A stretch of DNA of 64,000 nt, from the NCBI GenBank assembly GCA_028065135.1, contig JAPTWR010000001.1, forward strand, positions 14,591-78,590, given 5' to 3'. How positions within the stretch are numbered: the stretch's first letter is position 1; the number at the start of each line of letters is the position of its first letter. Below, one piece after another: positions 8,591 through 18,186 of this stretch. Below the pieces are notes generated by a model that had not been told where the DNA came from, ran no database searches, and worked only from the letters and a program-made list of their open reading frames with translations. This DNA comes from Acidithiobacillus sp. GTDB taxonomy: Bacteria; Pseudomonadota; Gammaproteobacteria; Acidithiobacillales; Acidithiobacillaceae. The position numbers and the translations under genes are program-made.

Positions 8591-9575
8591 GCACCTTCTC
8601 CCTGGACCAAATGCTTATCCAGTTCAACAGTAACGTTTCCAACATCATACCCACATTGCGATTCTGGGCGAGAGATTCTGGGAGTCGGATCCATTCCTCC
8701 AGCGTCTCCCAGAGGGAGATCGCCTGAGCCGACTGCGCCATGACCTCCAGCGACTGCAGGTAGTCTACATGCACGATGCTGTCCAGGCGATGATTACGAA
8801 GCCGGAGCAAATCGGCCAACAAGCTCAACATCAACTCGCGCAGCAGCAGCAAGTCAACGTCTTTGGCCCAGTTATCGGCCAGACGCAAAGCGGCGACGGG
8901 GCTCTGCTGGGGAAGGCTCAATAACATGTCGATCCAGCTTGGGCAGCGTGTCACCCAGCCGGATTCCCAGAGTTGCCAGGCACGCAACGGCCGATTCGCA
9001 AACTGTCGGCTCAACCAAAGCGCCTCCGCCGGAGGTATACCGAGTCCTTCCAGCCAAAGCACGCACTGCCCCGGCCGTGCTGCTGGAAAAGACAATCTCT
9101 GCAAGCGTGACCGGATGGTGGCCAGAAGTTGCGACGGACGCTCACTGCGCAAAAGAATGTGCGCACGCGCGGCGGGCTCCTCCAGGGTTTTGAGGAGGGC
9201 GTTGGCGGCCGCCGCGGTCAGCGCTTCGGCCGGCTCAACGCGCAGCCAGCGCCGCGCGCTGACCTGCGGGGTGTAGGCGAGAAAGTCATTGGCATGGCGC
9301 ACCGCGTCAATCGCAATACGCTTCCCCGTTTCTGCTGTAATAACGAGCAGATCCGGATGATTGCCTTCTACCAACAAACGACAGGAACGACAGGTTCCAC
9401 AGGACAATCCCTGCGCTGATGGCGCGAAACACAAGGCCACCTGCTGCAACTCATCGCAGTACTGTCCGACCAGCGACCCCGACTCGCCGACAGCGAGCAT
9501 CGCCTGAGGCAACCCCGCTTGCAGCAGACTTTGTATCGGCTGCCATTCGGCGGGCGTCGGACGCTGCGCACTCAT
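8574..9575 (-). CDS. holB: DNA polymerase III subunit delta'
   Basis: The clamp-loader delta' subunit, about 333 residues. It has a degenerate P-loop region (MLAVGESGSLVGQYCDEL), the zinc-binding cysteines in CGTCRSC, and the LLKTLEEPAARAHILLRSER sensor segment shared with DnaX. The ATG at 9575 overlaps the tmk stop as ATGA; a TTG two codons earlier is possible but less likely. It completes the loader together with DnaX, encoded in the same window. Confidence 0.94.
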   Translation of the reverse strand: MSAQRPTPAEWQPIQSLLQAGLPQAMLAVGESGSLVGQYCDELQQVALCFAPSAQGLSCGTCRSCRLLVEGNHPDLLVITAETGKRIAIDAVRHANDFLAYTPQVSARRWLRVEPAEALTAAAANALLKTLEEPAARAHILLRSERPSQLLATIRSRLQRLSFPAARPGQCVLWLEGLGIPPAEALWLSRQFANRPLRAWQLWESGWVTRCPSWIDMLLSLPQQSPVAALRLADNWAKDVDLLLLRELMLSLLADLLRLRNHRLDSIVHVDYLQSLEVMAQSAQAISLWETLEEWIRLPESLAQNRNVGMMLETLLLNWISIWSREKVHGITS

Positions 9576-10222
9576 GAACAATGCGCCGCCAGGCGCAGCG
9601 CCAACTGTATCCGCAAAGTATCATGCACCACCGGCAGAGTCTGGGTCGCGTCCACGCGCAAGATTCTTTCTGGTTCGGCCGCACAGCGTTCCGCAAAAAC
9701 CGCTCGCGCCCGACTAAAGAAGGCTTGATCTTCCTGCTCCAATCGATCCGGTCGACGTGCGCGAATACGCATCGCGCCCAATTCCGGCGGCACATCAAAC
9801 CAGAAGGTCAGATCAGGAAGGCGCGTAATCCCCGCCCAGCGCGCCAACTCCGCGATGTGTTCGCGGGTGACCCCCCGTCCGCCACTCTGATAGGCATAGG
9901 TGGAATCTTCATAGCGATCACTGATGACCACCTTCCCGGCAGCCAGCGCGGGAGCAATACGCGTCAGCCAATGATCCCGACGCCCGGCATACAGCAGGAG
10001 CAACTCCTCATCCGCATCCAGGTGCAGGTGATCATCCAGAAAAATCGTACGCAAGGCCTCACCGAGCGGCCCGCCGCCCGGTTCCCGAGTAACTTCCACC
10101 GCATAGCCCTGCTGACGACAATATTCCGCCAACACCGGCGCCGCCGAACTCTTTCCTGCGCCCTCGATACCCTCCAAGGTGAGGAAAAATCCATCCTTCA
10201 GTGATGCCGCCTTCGCGTTCAC
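9572..10222 (-). CDS. tmk: Thymidylate kinase
   Basis: A 216-residue dTMP kinase, dTMP + ATP to dTDP + ADP. It has the P-loop EGIEGAGKSS at 17-26, TREPGGGPLGEALR (the DR(E)PGG substrate loop), and DRYEDSTYAYQSGGRG near residue 110. The LID with RRPDRLEQED follows. GTG start at 10222 overlaps the mltG stop (GTGA). The mltG-tmk-holB-pilZ order is conserved in gammaproteobacteria. Confidence 0.96.
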   Translation of the reverse strand: MNAKAASLKDGFFLTLEGIEGAGKSSAAPVLAEYCRQQGYAVEVTREPGGGPLGEALRTIFLDDHLHLDADEELLLLYAGRRDHWLTRIAPALAAGKVVISDRYEDSTYAYQSGGRGVTREHIAELARWAGITRLPDLTFWFDVPPELGAMRIRARRPDRLEQEDQAFFSRARAVFAERCAAEPERILRVDATQTLPVVHDTLRIQLALRLAAHCS

Positions 10223-11232
10223 AAACCCGCTCCTCCGGCATGCTGGAGATAATGCTGTATCTGCTTAAGATGTTGCGTGTAACTCTCCGAATAATGGTAT
10301 TCATCGCCTTGAGCGATAAAATAAAGGTCGGCACTGTCCGCAGGATGCAGCACAGCCATCAGACTACCGAGTCCCGGCATCGCGATGGGGGTAGGCGGCA
10401 ATCCGGTATGCAAGTAGGTGTTATAGGGGCTCTCCACATGCATCTCTGAGGTCGTCAAAGACCCAGTATAGCGCTCGCCCAAAGCATAAATCACGGTGGG
10501 ATCAGACTGCAGAGGCATACCCTGCCGCAAGCGATTGAGAAAGACGGCGGCGATATGCGCCTGCTCTGCGGGTGGCGCGCCCTCCTTTTGTACGATAGAA
10601 GCCAGAATCAGAGCCTGATAGGGATCACCCAGCGGCAATCCAGGAGCACGTCCGGCCCATAAGGAGTGTAATTCCCGTTGCATGCGCACATAGGCACGCC
10701 GCAGCACACTCAGCGCGGTGGTACCCGGAACGTAACGGTAACTATCGGGGAAAAGCCAGCCCTCCGCACTACCTTGCGCGCCGACACCCTGCCGTGCGAG
10801 GTATCGTGCCGCGGCCGCACCCTGTGGCAGGTTCTGCTGGTCCAGGTAAGGAGCCTTATCGTGTATTTCCTGATAGATATCCTGCAAACGCCAGCCAGGC
10901 ACAATCAGCAGGCTAAGTGGCGTGGATTGCCCGGCAATCAATCGGTGGAGTACCTGCGCCTGGTTAATACGTCCCCGGAACTCATACAGTCCGGCCTGCA
11001 TGGGCGGATACCCGGCCAAGGCCCAAGCCAGATGAAACAGTCGCGGATGCGGCAATACCCCGGACCGCGCCAGACTGGCAATAGTCTGCGCGTTGGTGGT
11101 GCCCAAAGGAATGGGGACCGTCACGCCCTTCGCCGGCAAAGCTTCCGGCCAATACATGCCGATGCCGTAAAATCCAAAAAGGAATGACATCATCAAAAGA
11201 AACAACCCGGCGGCACGGCGTTTGCGGCTCAT
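10219..11232 (-). CDS. mltG: Endolytic peptidoglycan transglycosylase MltG
   Basis: A 337-residue inner-membrane protein with one N-terminal transmembrane anchor (LFLLMMSFLFGFYGIGMYW) and a periplasmic YceG domain. The catalytic glutamate lies in ILASIVQKEG, followed by the IAAVFLNRLRQGMPLQSDPTV segment. It cuts nascent glycan strands to set their length. The ATG at 11232 was chosen because it overlaps the pabC stop (ATGA); a longer frame starting at 11265 would run far into pabC. Confidence 0.95.
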   Translation of the reverse strand: MSRKRRAAGLFLLMMSFLFGFYGIGMYWPEALPAKGVTVPIPLGTTNAQTIASLARSGVLPHPRLFHLAWALAGYPPMQAGLYEFRGRINQAQVLHRLIAGQSTPLSLLIVPGWRLQDIYQEIHDKAPYLDQQNLPQGAAAARYLARQGVGAQGSAEGWLFPDSYRYVPGTTALSVLRRAYVRMQRELHSLWAGRAPGLPLGDPYQALILASIVQKEGAPPAEQAHIAAVFLNRLRQGMPLQSDPTVIYALGERYTGSLTTSEMHVESPYNTYLHTGLPPTPIAMPGLGSLMAVLHPADSADLYFIAQGDEYHYSESYTQHLKQIQHYLQHAGGAGL

Positions 11233-12077
11233 GATTGTGGCCCCAACCCCATATTCCTGCACCAAGCGAGCAAAGCGGATGCTATTGGTCCGTCATGTCC
11301 TGGCAACGTGCGCTCCGCAAAGCGGCGTACTGGCCAGATGCCGATCAGACTATTGCTGAAGAATATTTCATCCGCCTGCTGAAGTGCCGCGGCCCGATAG
11401 CGCCCCGGCATGATCGGCACAGCACGCGCGCGCAGCCATTCCAGGATAGCGCCCCGCTGAATGCCGGCGATTCCCCCATCTTCCAGCTCTGGGGTGTAGA
11501 CAATACCGGCCCTGACCCAAAACAGATTGGACATGATTCCCTCGCGCAGCACCCCTGACTGGTCCAACATGATCCCTTCCGCATATTCCGAAGCCAGGGC
11601 ATCCCGGGCCATAACCTGATTCAGGCGATTGAGCGATTTAACGCCGAGATAAGGCGCACCGGTTAACAAGGCGACCGGACAGATCGCGGCGGAAATACCG
11701 GGTTCCCAATAGTGGGGATCACGTTCCGGCCATTGGGATAAATACAGATAGCGTCGCATGGGACCTGCATCGGAACTGCCGTACCCCCAACCCGCGCCAC
11801 GGCTGAGAAGCAGCTTGACGAAGAGGCGGGAATGTACCCGAACATCATGCAGTATCTGCTGTAAATCAGCATACCAGAGGCTTGGGGAAGGCATGGGGAT
11901 ATTCAGAATGGCCGCGCCACGCCCGAGGCGCGCCAGATGGGCATCCCAAAACAGGGGGACGCCCTTTATGACCGCGATGGTTTCAAAAAGCCCATCCCCA
12001 TAATGTAAAGCACGGTCCAAGGCAATACCGCACTCCCCTGCCACGAAGTGATTTCCATCCACCGTGGCAGCAATCAC
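11229..12077 (-). CDS. pabC: 4-amino-4-deoxychorismate lyase
   Basis: A fold-type IV PLP enzyme that releases pyruvate and p-aminobenzoate from aminodeoxychorismate for folate synthesis. The LDRALHYGDGLFETI motif near the N-terminus and the PLP lysine in LGVKSLNRLNQ identify the class; YAEGIMLDQSGVLREGIMSN is the usual cofactor-phosphate region. No ATG is available after the fabF stop. The GTG at 12077 (or 12083) matches the family N-terminus; an earlier TTG inside fabF is unlikely. D-amino acid or branched-chain aminotransferases share the fold, but the context (fab genes, mltG) supports PabC. Confidence 0.88.
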   Translation of the reverse strand: MIAATVDGNHFVAGECGIALDRALHYGDGLFETIAVIKGVPLFWDAHLARLGRGAAILNIPMPSPSLWYADLQQILHDVRVHSRLFVKLLLSRGAGWGYGSSDAGPMRRYLYLSQWPERDPHYWEPGISAAICPVALLTGAPYLGVKSLNRLNQVMARDALASEYAEGIMLDQSGVLREGIMSNLFWVRAGIVYTPELEDGGIAGIQRGAILEWLRARAVPIMPGRYRAAALQQADEIFFSNSLIGIWPVRRFAERTLPGHDGPIASALLAWCRNMGLGPQS

Positions 12078-12090
12078 TCCCACGGAGCAA

Positions 12091-13332
12091 TCAGTTGCTA
12101 ACGCGGCGGAAAACCAGGGAACTGTTGGTACCGCCAAATCCGAAGGAATTACTTAACGCCACTTCCACAGCCGCGTGTCGCGCCTTAAGGGGTACATAAT
12201 CCAGGTCGCAACCCTCATCAGCCTGATCCAGATTGATGGTGGGTGGCAGAATGCCATGATAGAGGGCCAGCACCGTAAAAATGGCTTCGATCCCCCCCGC
12301 GGCACCCAGAAGATGGCCCGTCATGGACTTGGTGGAGCTCATGGCCAATCGCCGTGCATGGTCGCCGAAGACCACATGCACGGCGTCGGTTTCTGAACGG
12401 TCTCCAAGCGGGGTCGACGTCCCATGCGCGTTGATGTACCCCACCATTTCCGGAGTCACCGCCGCGTTACGCAACGCAGCCTGCATACAGCGGGCGGCAC
12501 CCTCCCCTGCAGGCGCCGGCTGTGTCATATGGTAAGCATCAGAGCTCATGCCATAACCGGACAATTCCGCATAGATACGGGCGCCACGACGCCGCGCGAA
12601 TTCATACTCCTCCAGCACGAGAACGCCCGCACCTTCGCCCAGCACGAAACCATCCCGATCTTTATCCCAGGGACGACTGGCCTTCTCAGGATCCTCATTA
12701 CGCGTTGAAAGCGCCCGCGCCGCGCAGAATCCACCCAGCCCCAGAGGACTGATAGCCGCCTCGGCACCACCGGCGATCATGACATCGGCGTCACCGTATT
12801 CGATGAGTCGCGCCGCATCTCCGATGGAGTGCGTACCTGTAGAACAGGCCGTCGCCATGGCAATGCTCGGTCCTTTGGCGCCATACATGATGGAGACATG
12901 GCCAGACACCATGTTGACGATACAACGCGGAATAAAAAAGGGCGAGATCCGGCGCGGGCCGCTCTCGGTGACAATCGTATGCTCGGATTCAATACCCGGC
13001 AAACCACCAATGCCGCTGCCAATGGATACTCCCACCCGGTCCGCAATGTCTGCACCGATCTGCAATCCGGAATCCGCAATCGCTTCCATCGCCGCAGCAA
13101 GGCCATAATGGATGAATAAATCCATCTTGCGGGCTTCCTTGACCGGAATGTACTGACCGATATCAAAGCCACGTACCTCTCCCGCAATCTGGGAGCTATA
13201 TGGGGCAGGGTCAATGCGGGTTACCCGGCCAATACCACTACGCCCCTGGATTATGGAATCCCACGCCGCCGGAAGGCCCACCCCGACGGGTGATACAATT
13301 CCCAGCCCGGTAATCACTGCACGTCTCTTCAA
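12091..13332 (-). CDS. fabF: 3-oxoacyl-ACP synthase II
   Basis: A 413-residue condensing enzyme that elongates acyl-ACP with malonyl-ACP. The catalytic triad is C163 (TACSTGTHSIG), H303 (NAHGTSTPLGD) and H340 (MTGHLLGAAG). A TTG start at 13332 is indicated by a GAGGAGAA ribosome site at normal distance. It follows acpP by 39 bases. FabF usually controls the temperature response of unsaturated fatty acid content. Confidence 0.97.
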   Translation of the reverse strand: MKRRAVITGLGIVSPVGVGLPAAWDSIIQGRSGIGRVTRIDPAPYSSQIAGEVRGFDIGQYIPVKEARKMDLFIHYGLAAAMEAIADSGLQIGADIADRVGVSIGSGIGGLPGIESEHTIVTESGPRRISPFFIPRCIVNMVSGHVSIMYGAKGPSIAMATACSTGTHSIGDAARLIEYGDADVMIAGGAEAAISPLGLGGFCAARALSTRNEDPEKASRPWDKDRDGFVLGEGAGVLVLEEYEFARRRGARIYAELSGYGMSSDAYHMTQPAPAGEGAARCMQAALRNAAVTPEMVGYINAHGTSTPLGDRSETDAVHVVFGDHARRLAMSSTKSMTGHLLGAAGGIEAIFTVLALYHGILPPTINLDQADEGCDLDYVPLKARHAAVEVALSNSFGFGGTNSSLVFRRVSN

Positions 13333-13371
13333 ACGCCTGTTCTCCTCATCACCCGGTCGGGGAATAAATAC

Positions 13372-13620
13372 TCAGGCATCCTTGGTTGGCATATGCGCAG
13401 ACACATAGTCGATGGCCTGTTGCACGGTCGCAATCTTCTCCGCTTCTTCATCGGGGATTTCGCAGTCAAACTCTTCTTCCAGCGCCATCACCAGCTCCAC
13501 GGTATCCAGCGAGTCAGCACCCAGATCATCGACAAAAGAGGCTTCATTGGTTACTTCATCTTCGTTGACACCCAACTGCTCTACTACAACCTTCTTTACA
13601 CGTTCTGCCACACTATCCAT
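13372..13620 (-). CDS. acpP: Acyl carrier protein
   Basis: An 82-residue acidic four-helix protein with the phosphopantetheine attachment serine S37 in [19 protein letters not shown]. It carries growing acyl chains for all the fab enzymes around it. An AGGAG site precedes the ATG (GCTTCTCCTAATG). An 84-base gap to fabG may hold an internal promoter, as is usual for this very abundant protein, but no clear one was seen. Confidence 0.98.
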   Translation of the reverse strand: MDSVAERVKKVVVEQLGVNEDEVTNEASFVDDLGADSLDTVELVMALEEEFDCEIPDEEAEKIATVQQAIDYVSAHMPTKDA

Positions 13621-13704
13621 TAGGAGAAGCTCCTCTGTTGGTAAAAAATTATTGTCGGCGAGATTGGACCACAGGGCGTACAGTCCTGTAAAGCCACGAA
13701 TGCG

Positions 13705-14454
13705 TTACCCCATCCACATGCCCCCATTGACATGCAGAATCTGTCCGGTTACGTAACCCGCATCCGGACCCGCCAAATAAGCAACCGCAGCCGCCACATC
13801 GGCCACCACTCCGAGTCTTCCCGCGGGAATCTGCTGCATAAGGGCATCACGGTGCGTATCATTCAGCCCTTCGGTCATGTCCGTGCTGATGAAGCCAGGG
13901 GCCACACAATTGACCGTCACCTGCCGCGCCGCCACCTCCCTCGCCATAGCCCGGGTAAAACCGGCCACCCCCGCCTTCGCCGCCGCATAATTGGTCTGTC
14001 CGGCATTGCCCATCACACCGACCACCGACGTAATGTTAATAATACGGCCAAAACGGGCTTTGAGCATATCGCGCACGCATAGCTTGCTCAAGCGGTATAC
14101 CGCGCGCAAGTTGGTCGCCATGACATCATCCCAATCGTCATCCTTCATCCGCAACAGCAATTGATCGCGGGTGATTCCCGCATTATTCACCAGAATAGTC
14201 GGCGCACCATGAGATGCCTGTATTTGCGCGAGCACAGCGGACATGGCCGCATCATCAGTCACATCCAGCGCCACCCCGGTGCCGCGAATACCGTGCGCTG
14301 CCAGGTCCGCGTCAATTCGTTCCGCACCAGCAGGCGTGGTTGCCGTGGCGACGACCAGCGCGCCCTGTCTGCCCAGTACGCGGGCGATCTCCTGTCCGAT
14401 ACCGCGACTACCGCCGGTGATCAGGGCCAACTGACCCTCTAAAGATCCCGCCAT
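13705..14454 (-). CDS. fabG: 3-oxoacyl-ACP reductase
   Basis: A 249-residue short-chain dehydrogenase with the NADPH loop GGSRGIG at 14-20, NNAG at 90-93 and catalytic S143, Y156 and K160 (TNYAAAKAG). It reduces beta-ketoacyl-ACP in every elongation cycle. Its start codon shares one base with the fabD stop. Confidence 0.97.
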   Translation of the reverse strand: MAGSLEGQLALITGGSRGIGQEIARVLGRQGALVVATATTPAGAERIDADLAAHGIRGTGVALDVTDDAAMSAVLAQIQASHGAPTILVNNAGITRDQLLLRMKDDDWDDVMATNLRAVYRLSKLCVRDMLKARFGRIINITSVVGVMGNAGQTNYAAAKAGVAGFTRAMAREVAARQVTVNCVAPGFISTDMTEGLNDTHRDALMQQIPAGRLGVVADVAAAVAYLAGPDAGYVTGQILHVNGGMWMG

Positions 14455-15389
14455 CAGATCACCTCCAGGACGGCCTTAAGGCTTTTGCCATCTTCGATAT
14501 GGAGCATGGTCAGGCTAGGCTCAATACGCTTCCCCAATCCAGACAGCACGCGACCAGGCCCCATTTCCACGAAGGTCATAGCCCCCTGTCGGGCGAGATG
14601 ACGAATCGTATCGGTCCAACGTACCGGTGAATACAACTGCTGAGCGAGGGCGGCACGAATGGAATCAGGCGTATTGTGGTTTTGCACATCGGCATTATGC
14701 ACCACCATCGCCTTGGGGCTGCGGAATTGCACAGATTCCAGGGTAGCCTGAAAACGTTCGGCAGCCGACATCATCAGGCTGCAATGGCTGGGCACACTGA
14801 CCGGAAGCACTACAACGCGCTTCGCACCCGCGGCACGCGCCGACTCTACCAGACGCGTAACGGCTGCCTGATTACCGGCGACCACCACTTGTCCGGGCGC
14901 ATTAAAATTAGCCGCCGCGAGCACCTCACCATGTGCTTCCTGGGCGCAAAGTTGTTTCACCTCATCATCGCCGAGACCAATAACGGCCGCCATGGCACCC
15001 ACACCTTCGGGCACCGCATGCTGCATCAGACGGCCGCGTTCGGCGACCAGACGCACCGCATCCGGGAAATCCACCGCATCGGCGACCACCAGGGCGGTGT
15101 ATTCACCCAAAGAGTGGCCGGCGATAAAGTCGGGAAAGACGCCGCCCTCCTCTTCCCAGACCCGATAAACGGCGTACCCGGCAGCCAGCATCACCGGCTG
15201 CGTCCAACACGTCTGATTGAGTTTTTCGACAGGCCCATCCTGAGTAAGGGACCACAGGTCCTCGCCCAGCTGGGCGGAGGCTTCCGCGAAAATCTCCTTG
15301 ATCAGCGGATGACTGCCGGCAAGATCAGTCAGCATATTCATAGATTGCGAACCCTGACCGGGAAAAACAAAGGCGATAGAGCCGTGCAA
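14454..15389 (-). CDS. fabD: Malonyl-CoA:ACP transacylase
   Basis: A 311-residue acyltransferase that loads malonate onto ACP. It has FPGQGSQ at 9-15, the nucleophile S93 in GHSLGEY, and the partner H202 in VPSHCSLM. It sits between fabH and fabG with little intergenic space, in the classic plsX-fabH-fabD-fabG-acpP-fabF order. Confidence 0.97.
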   Translation of the reverse strand: MHGSIAFVFPGQGSQSMNMLTDLAGSHPLIKEIFAEASAQLGEDLWSLTQDGPVEKLNQTCWTQPVMLAAGYAVYRVWEEEGGVFPDFIAGHSLGEYTALVVADAVDFPDAVRLVAERGRLMQHAVPEGVGAMAAVIGLGDDEVKQLCAQEAHGEVLAAANFNAPGQVVVAGNQAAVTRLVESARAAGAKRVVVLPVSVPSHCSLMMSAAERFQATLESVQFRSPKAMVVHNADVQNHNTPDSIRAALAQQLYSPVRWTDTIRHLARQGAMTFVEMGPGRVLSGLGKRIEPSLTMLHIEDGKSLKAVLEVI

Positions 15390-15426
15390 GCGAACCTCCT
15401 CTCAGTACAAATTGGTAGCAGGGCTT

Positions 15427-16371
15427 TCAGCCCCAGCGCAGGAGCGCTGATCCCCAAGTGAACCCACCCCCGAACGCCTCCAGCAGGAGACATTGTCCCG
15501 GCTGAAAACAACGGCGTCGGGCCGCATCATCCAGCGCTAAAGGCACCGAAGCTGCGGAAGTATTACCATGATGTTCTACCGTCGTCACCACCCGCTCCAT
15601 AGGCAAGCCTAACTTATCGGCGGTCGCCTGAATAATGCGGATATTGGCCTGATGCGGCACCAGCCAGTCGATGTCCGCTGCTGTCAGGGCATTTGCCGCG
15701 AGCGTTTCCTGCACAATCTCGCCCAGGGTACGCACAGCCATGCGGAACACCGCGTTACCCTGCATGGTCATCCGTGTCTCGCCACCAGGCACCTGCAGCA
15801 AGTCGGCATAGGCACCATCCGCATGGATGTGCGTGGAGATGATGCCGGGTTCATCACTGGCACTGAGGATTACGGCACCGGCACCATCACCAAAAAGGAT
15901 ACAGGTACCACGATCCGTCCAATCGACGATGCGGGACATACTCTCTACCCCGACGACCAGCGCATGCCGCGCTCCGCCGCTGCGGATGAAGCGATCGGCG
16001 GTCGCCAATGCGTAGATAAAACCGGTGCAAACCGCCTGAATATCAAAAGCCGGCGCGCCATGGTTCCCCAAACGGGCTTGCAACAGACAGGCGGTGCTGG
16101 GGAAGATCTGGTCCGCGGTCGTCGTCGCAACAATAATGAGATCCAAATCCTCTGCCCGAAGATCGGCATCCGCCAATGCCTGGCGCGCCGCCACCGCCGC
16201 CATATCTACGGTTTTTTCGTCGGGAGCGGCGATATGGCGGGAGCGGATCCCCGTGCGCGCGAAGATCCAGGCATCGCTGGTGTCCACCATTTGCTCCAGT
16301 TCACGGTTGCTGAGAACACGTTCCGGCAAATAGCCACCAGTGGCTACAATACGGCTAAAAATAGGTCTCAC
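15427..16371 (-). CDS. fabH: 3-oxoacyl-ACP synthase III
   Basis: A 314-residue condensing enzyme that starts chains from acetyl-CoA and malonyl-ACP. Catalytic residues are C115 (VCTGFIYAL), H240 (VPHQANIRI) and N270 ([12 protein letters not shown]). A GTG start at 16371 overlaps the plsX stop as GTGA. Length and motifs match FabH rather than FabF/B. Confidence 0.97.
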   Translation of the reverse strand: MRPIFSRIVATGGYLPERVLSNRELEQMVDTSDAWIFARTGIRSRHIAAPDEKTVDMAAVAARQALADADLRAEDLDLIIVATTTADQIFPSTACLLQARLGNHGAPAFDIQAVCTGFIYALATADRFIRSGGARHALVVGVESMSRIVDWTDRGTCILFGDGAGAVILSASDEPGIISTHIHADGAYADLLQVPGGETRMTMQGNAVFRMAVRTLGEIVQETLAANALTAADIDWLVPHQANIRIIQATADKLGLPMERVVTTVEHHGNTSAASVPLALDDAARRRCFQPGQCLLLEAFGGGFTWGSALLRWG

Positions 16372-17393
16372 GCGCTGTTTCGCACCGCCGGATCAAGGCT
16401 TTTCTGAATCACTTCGGCAATACGCAAGGTCAGGCGATGCTTGGCTTCGGCGATAGCCACCTCCACGGCACAGGCAAAGGCAAAGCGGTCGGCGTTTCCG
16501 TGACTTTTGATGACGATACCGTTCAGTCCCAACAGAGTTGCGCCATTGTACTGGCGAGAATCGAGACGCCGCCGCAGACGTTGCAAGATGGGACGGTTGA
16601 CCAAATACGCCATACGCCCATACCAGCCGTGAGTATAGCTGGCACGCAGTTCCTGACTGATCATCCACGCCAGCCCTTCAGACGTCTTCAACGCTACATT
16701 ACCCACGAAACCGTCACACACCACCACATCAGCGACACCTCGATAAATATCGGAACCTTCCACGTTACCAATAAAATTCAGCTTGGCAGCGCGTAGGAGC
16801 AATGCAGCCTCTTTGACCTGTTCATTGCCCTTGATGTCTTCGGAGCCGATATTGAGCAGGCCGACACGCGGCTGGGCAAGCCCCATGACGCGCTCGACAA
16901 GTATCGAGCCCATTACCGCGAACTGCAGGAGATGTTCCGGATGACAATCAACGTTGGCACCCAAATCCAGCGCCAGAAGTCGTCCTGTGGTGGTCGGCAG
17001 AAAGGCAGCGATTGCGGGACGGTCTATACCGGGAATAGTACGCAGAAACACTTTACCGAGAGCCATCAGCGCACCTGTGTTACCCGCACTGACCACCGCA
17101 TCAACATGCCCATCTCGCAACAAACCGATGGCGACATGCATGGAAGAGTCCCGCTTACCGCGGAGGGCCTGAGACGGCGCCTCATCCATGGCTACCACCT
17201 GACTGGCGTGGTGTACCACAATTTGTGATGAACCTTGGAGGCGAGCCCGTGCCAGCCCTGCCTGGAGGATGCCACTGTCCCCCACAACATGAAAAACGAC
17301 ATCGGGGTGACCTTTGACCAGATCGCGGATGGCAAGAACCACCACCGACGGGCCTGAATCACCACCCATGGCATCTACCGCGATGTGCGGCAT
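16368..17393 (-). CDS. plsX: Phosphate acyltransferase PlsX
   Basis: A 341-residue enzyme that converts acyl-ACP to acyl-phosphate, the donor used by PlsY for phospholipid synthesis. Family marks include the N-terminal [23 protein letters not shown], the [12 protein letters not shown] motif and [18 protein letters not shown] towards the C-terminus. It follows rpmF by 37 bases and overlaps fabH by four. Confidence 0.97.
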   Translation of the reverse strand: MPHIAVDAMGGDSGPSVVVLAIRDLVKGHPDVVFHVVGDSGILQAGLARARLQGSSQIVVHHASQVVAMDEAPSQALRGKRDSSMHVAIGLLRDGHVDAVVSAGNTGALMALGKVFLRTIPGIDRPAIAAFLPTTTGRLLALDLGANVDCHPEHLLQFAVMGSILVERVMGLAQPRVGLLNIGSEDIKGNEQVKEAALLLRAAKLNFIGNVEGSDIYRGVADVVVCDGFVGNVALKTSEGLAWMISQELRASYTHGWYGRMAYLVNRPILQRLRRRLDSRQYNGATLLGLNGIVIKSHGNADRFAFACAVEVAIAEAKHRLTLRIAEVIQKSLDPAVRNSA

Positions 17394-17430
17394 AACGAAA
17401 CCTTAAGAACGCTCTGACAGACTGGCGTTA

Positions 17431-17616
17431 TCAGGCCTCTACCGCCTTCTTCACCATCTCGCGACCCTTGTAGAAGCCACATTCCGGGCACACATGATGA
17501 GGCAGCTTCGCCGCTCCACAATTGGCACATACGGAACGGTTCACGGTCACCAGAAAATCGTGGGCTCGCCGCATGTTACGACGAGAATGGGAAGTTTTAC
17601 TTTGTGGAACGGCCAT
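17431..17616 (-). CDS. rpmF: 50S ribosomal protein L32
   Basis: A 61-residue basic protein beginning [20 protein letters not shown], with a zinc ribbon made by C30, C33, C43 and C46. It is a structural protein of the large subunit. The intact four-cysteine set marks it as the zinc-binding form. yceD-rpmF-plsX-fab is a highly conserved order that links ribosome and lipid synthesis. Confidence 0.98.
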   Translation of the reverse strand: MAVPQSKTSHSRRNMRRAHDFLVTVNRSVCANCGAAKLPHHVCPECGFYKGREMVKKAVEA

Positions 17617-17656
17617 GACTCAATTTCTCCCGATTTGTATCAAAATATACTGCTGT

Positions 17657-18118
17657 TCATTTAACAACGGTTAACGGCTCAAGCCCGGAAACCGGGCAAA
17701 TGCCTGACTTCCACTCCGCACAACGTGGAATCATCGGCAAGGCCAGTAGTACTTCATCTTCCAGCCAGACTTGCTGAGCGACCACGCCGTTTTCAGCAAT
17801 AACCACCTCTAAGGTAGAATCCATAGCAAGCACCGCCGACTCCTGTTCCGCCAATCCGCTGTGCACGCTTACGGAAAGCGGTAACGGCATAACACCCGTA
17901 CAGCGTTCGCAACGAACCTCACCCAACACCCTTATCTGGCCATCAGCGGCAATGACCTGCCCTCTGCGGATCAGATCAAGGCTTACGCTCACTGTCTGCA
18001 CACTGACCAGTGCCTCGCCCAAACGCAACCAACTGCGAGGATCAATAATACCCTCCAGCCTGTCACCATGGACAGATACCCTGGCAATCGACAAGCTGGA
18101 TGCTTTAGCGGAAAACAT
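17657..18118 (-). CDS. yceD: YceD/DUF177 family protein
   Basis: A 153-residue protein of the DUF177 family, which in bacteria is encoded next to rpmF and has been linked with 23S rRNA accumulation. It contains the CERC pair and the conserved C-terminal EVLLALPMIPRC segment, with a final conserved Cys. The ATG at 18118 was chosen: the longer reading frame from 18151 begins inside a promoter-like sequence and adds residues not usual for the family. Confidence 0.88.
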   Translation of the reverse strand: MFSAKASSLSIARVSVHGDRLEGIIDPRSWLRLGEALVSVQTVSVSLDLIRRGQVIAADGQIRVLGEVRCERCTGVMPLPLSVSVHSGLAEQESAVLAMDSTLEVVIAENGVVAQQVWLEDEVLLALPMIPRCAEWKSGICPVSGLEPLTVVK

Positions 18119-18127
18119 AAGCGCGGC

Positions 18128-18156
18128 ATAGTAGCGATCACGGCGCTGCAAGTAAA
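18128..18156 (-). promoter_or_regulatory. Possible promoter of the yceD-rpmF-fab operon
   Basis: On the minus strand TTTACT and TACTAT are separated by 17 bases. Transcription would begin only a few bases before the yceD ATG at 18118, giving a leaderless or very short-leader message. It lies in the 68-base gap after yihY, the only sizeable gap before a ten-kilobase gene array. Confidence 0.4.
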
Positions 18157-18186
18157 GAGTTGGCGGCGACGTTTAATGAGATATCC

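Noticed and set aside
11229..12137. Longer pabC start inside fabF
   Set aside because: The first 20 residues would be an out-of-frame reading of the fabF end and do not match the PabC family; a GTG after the fabF stop fits better.
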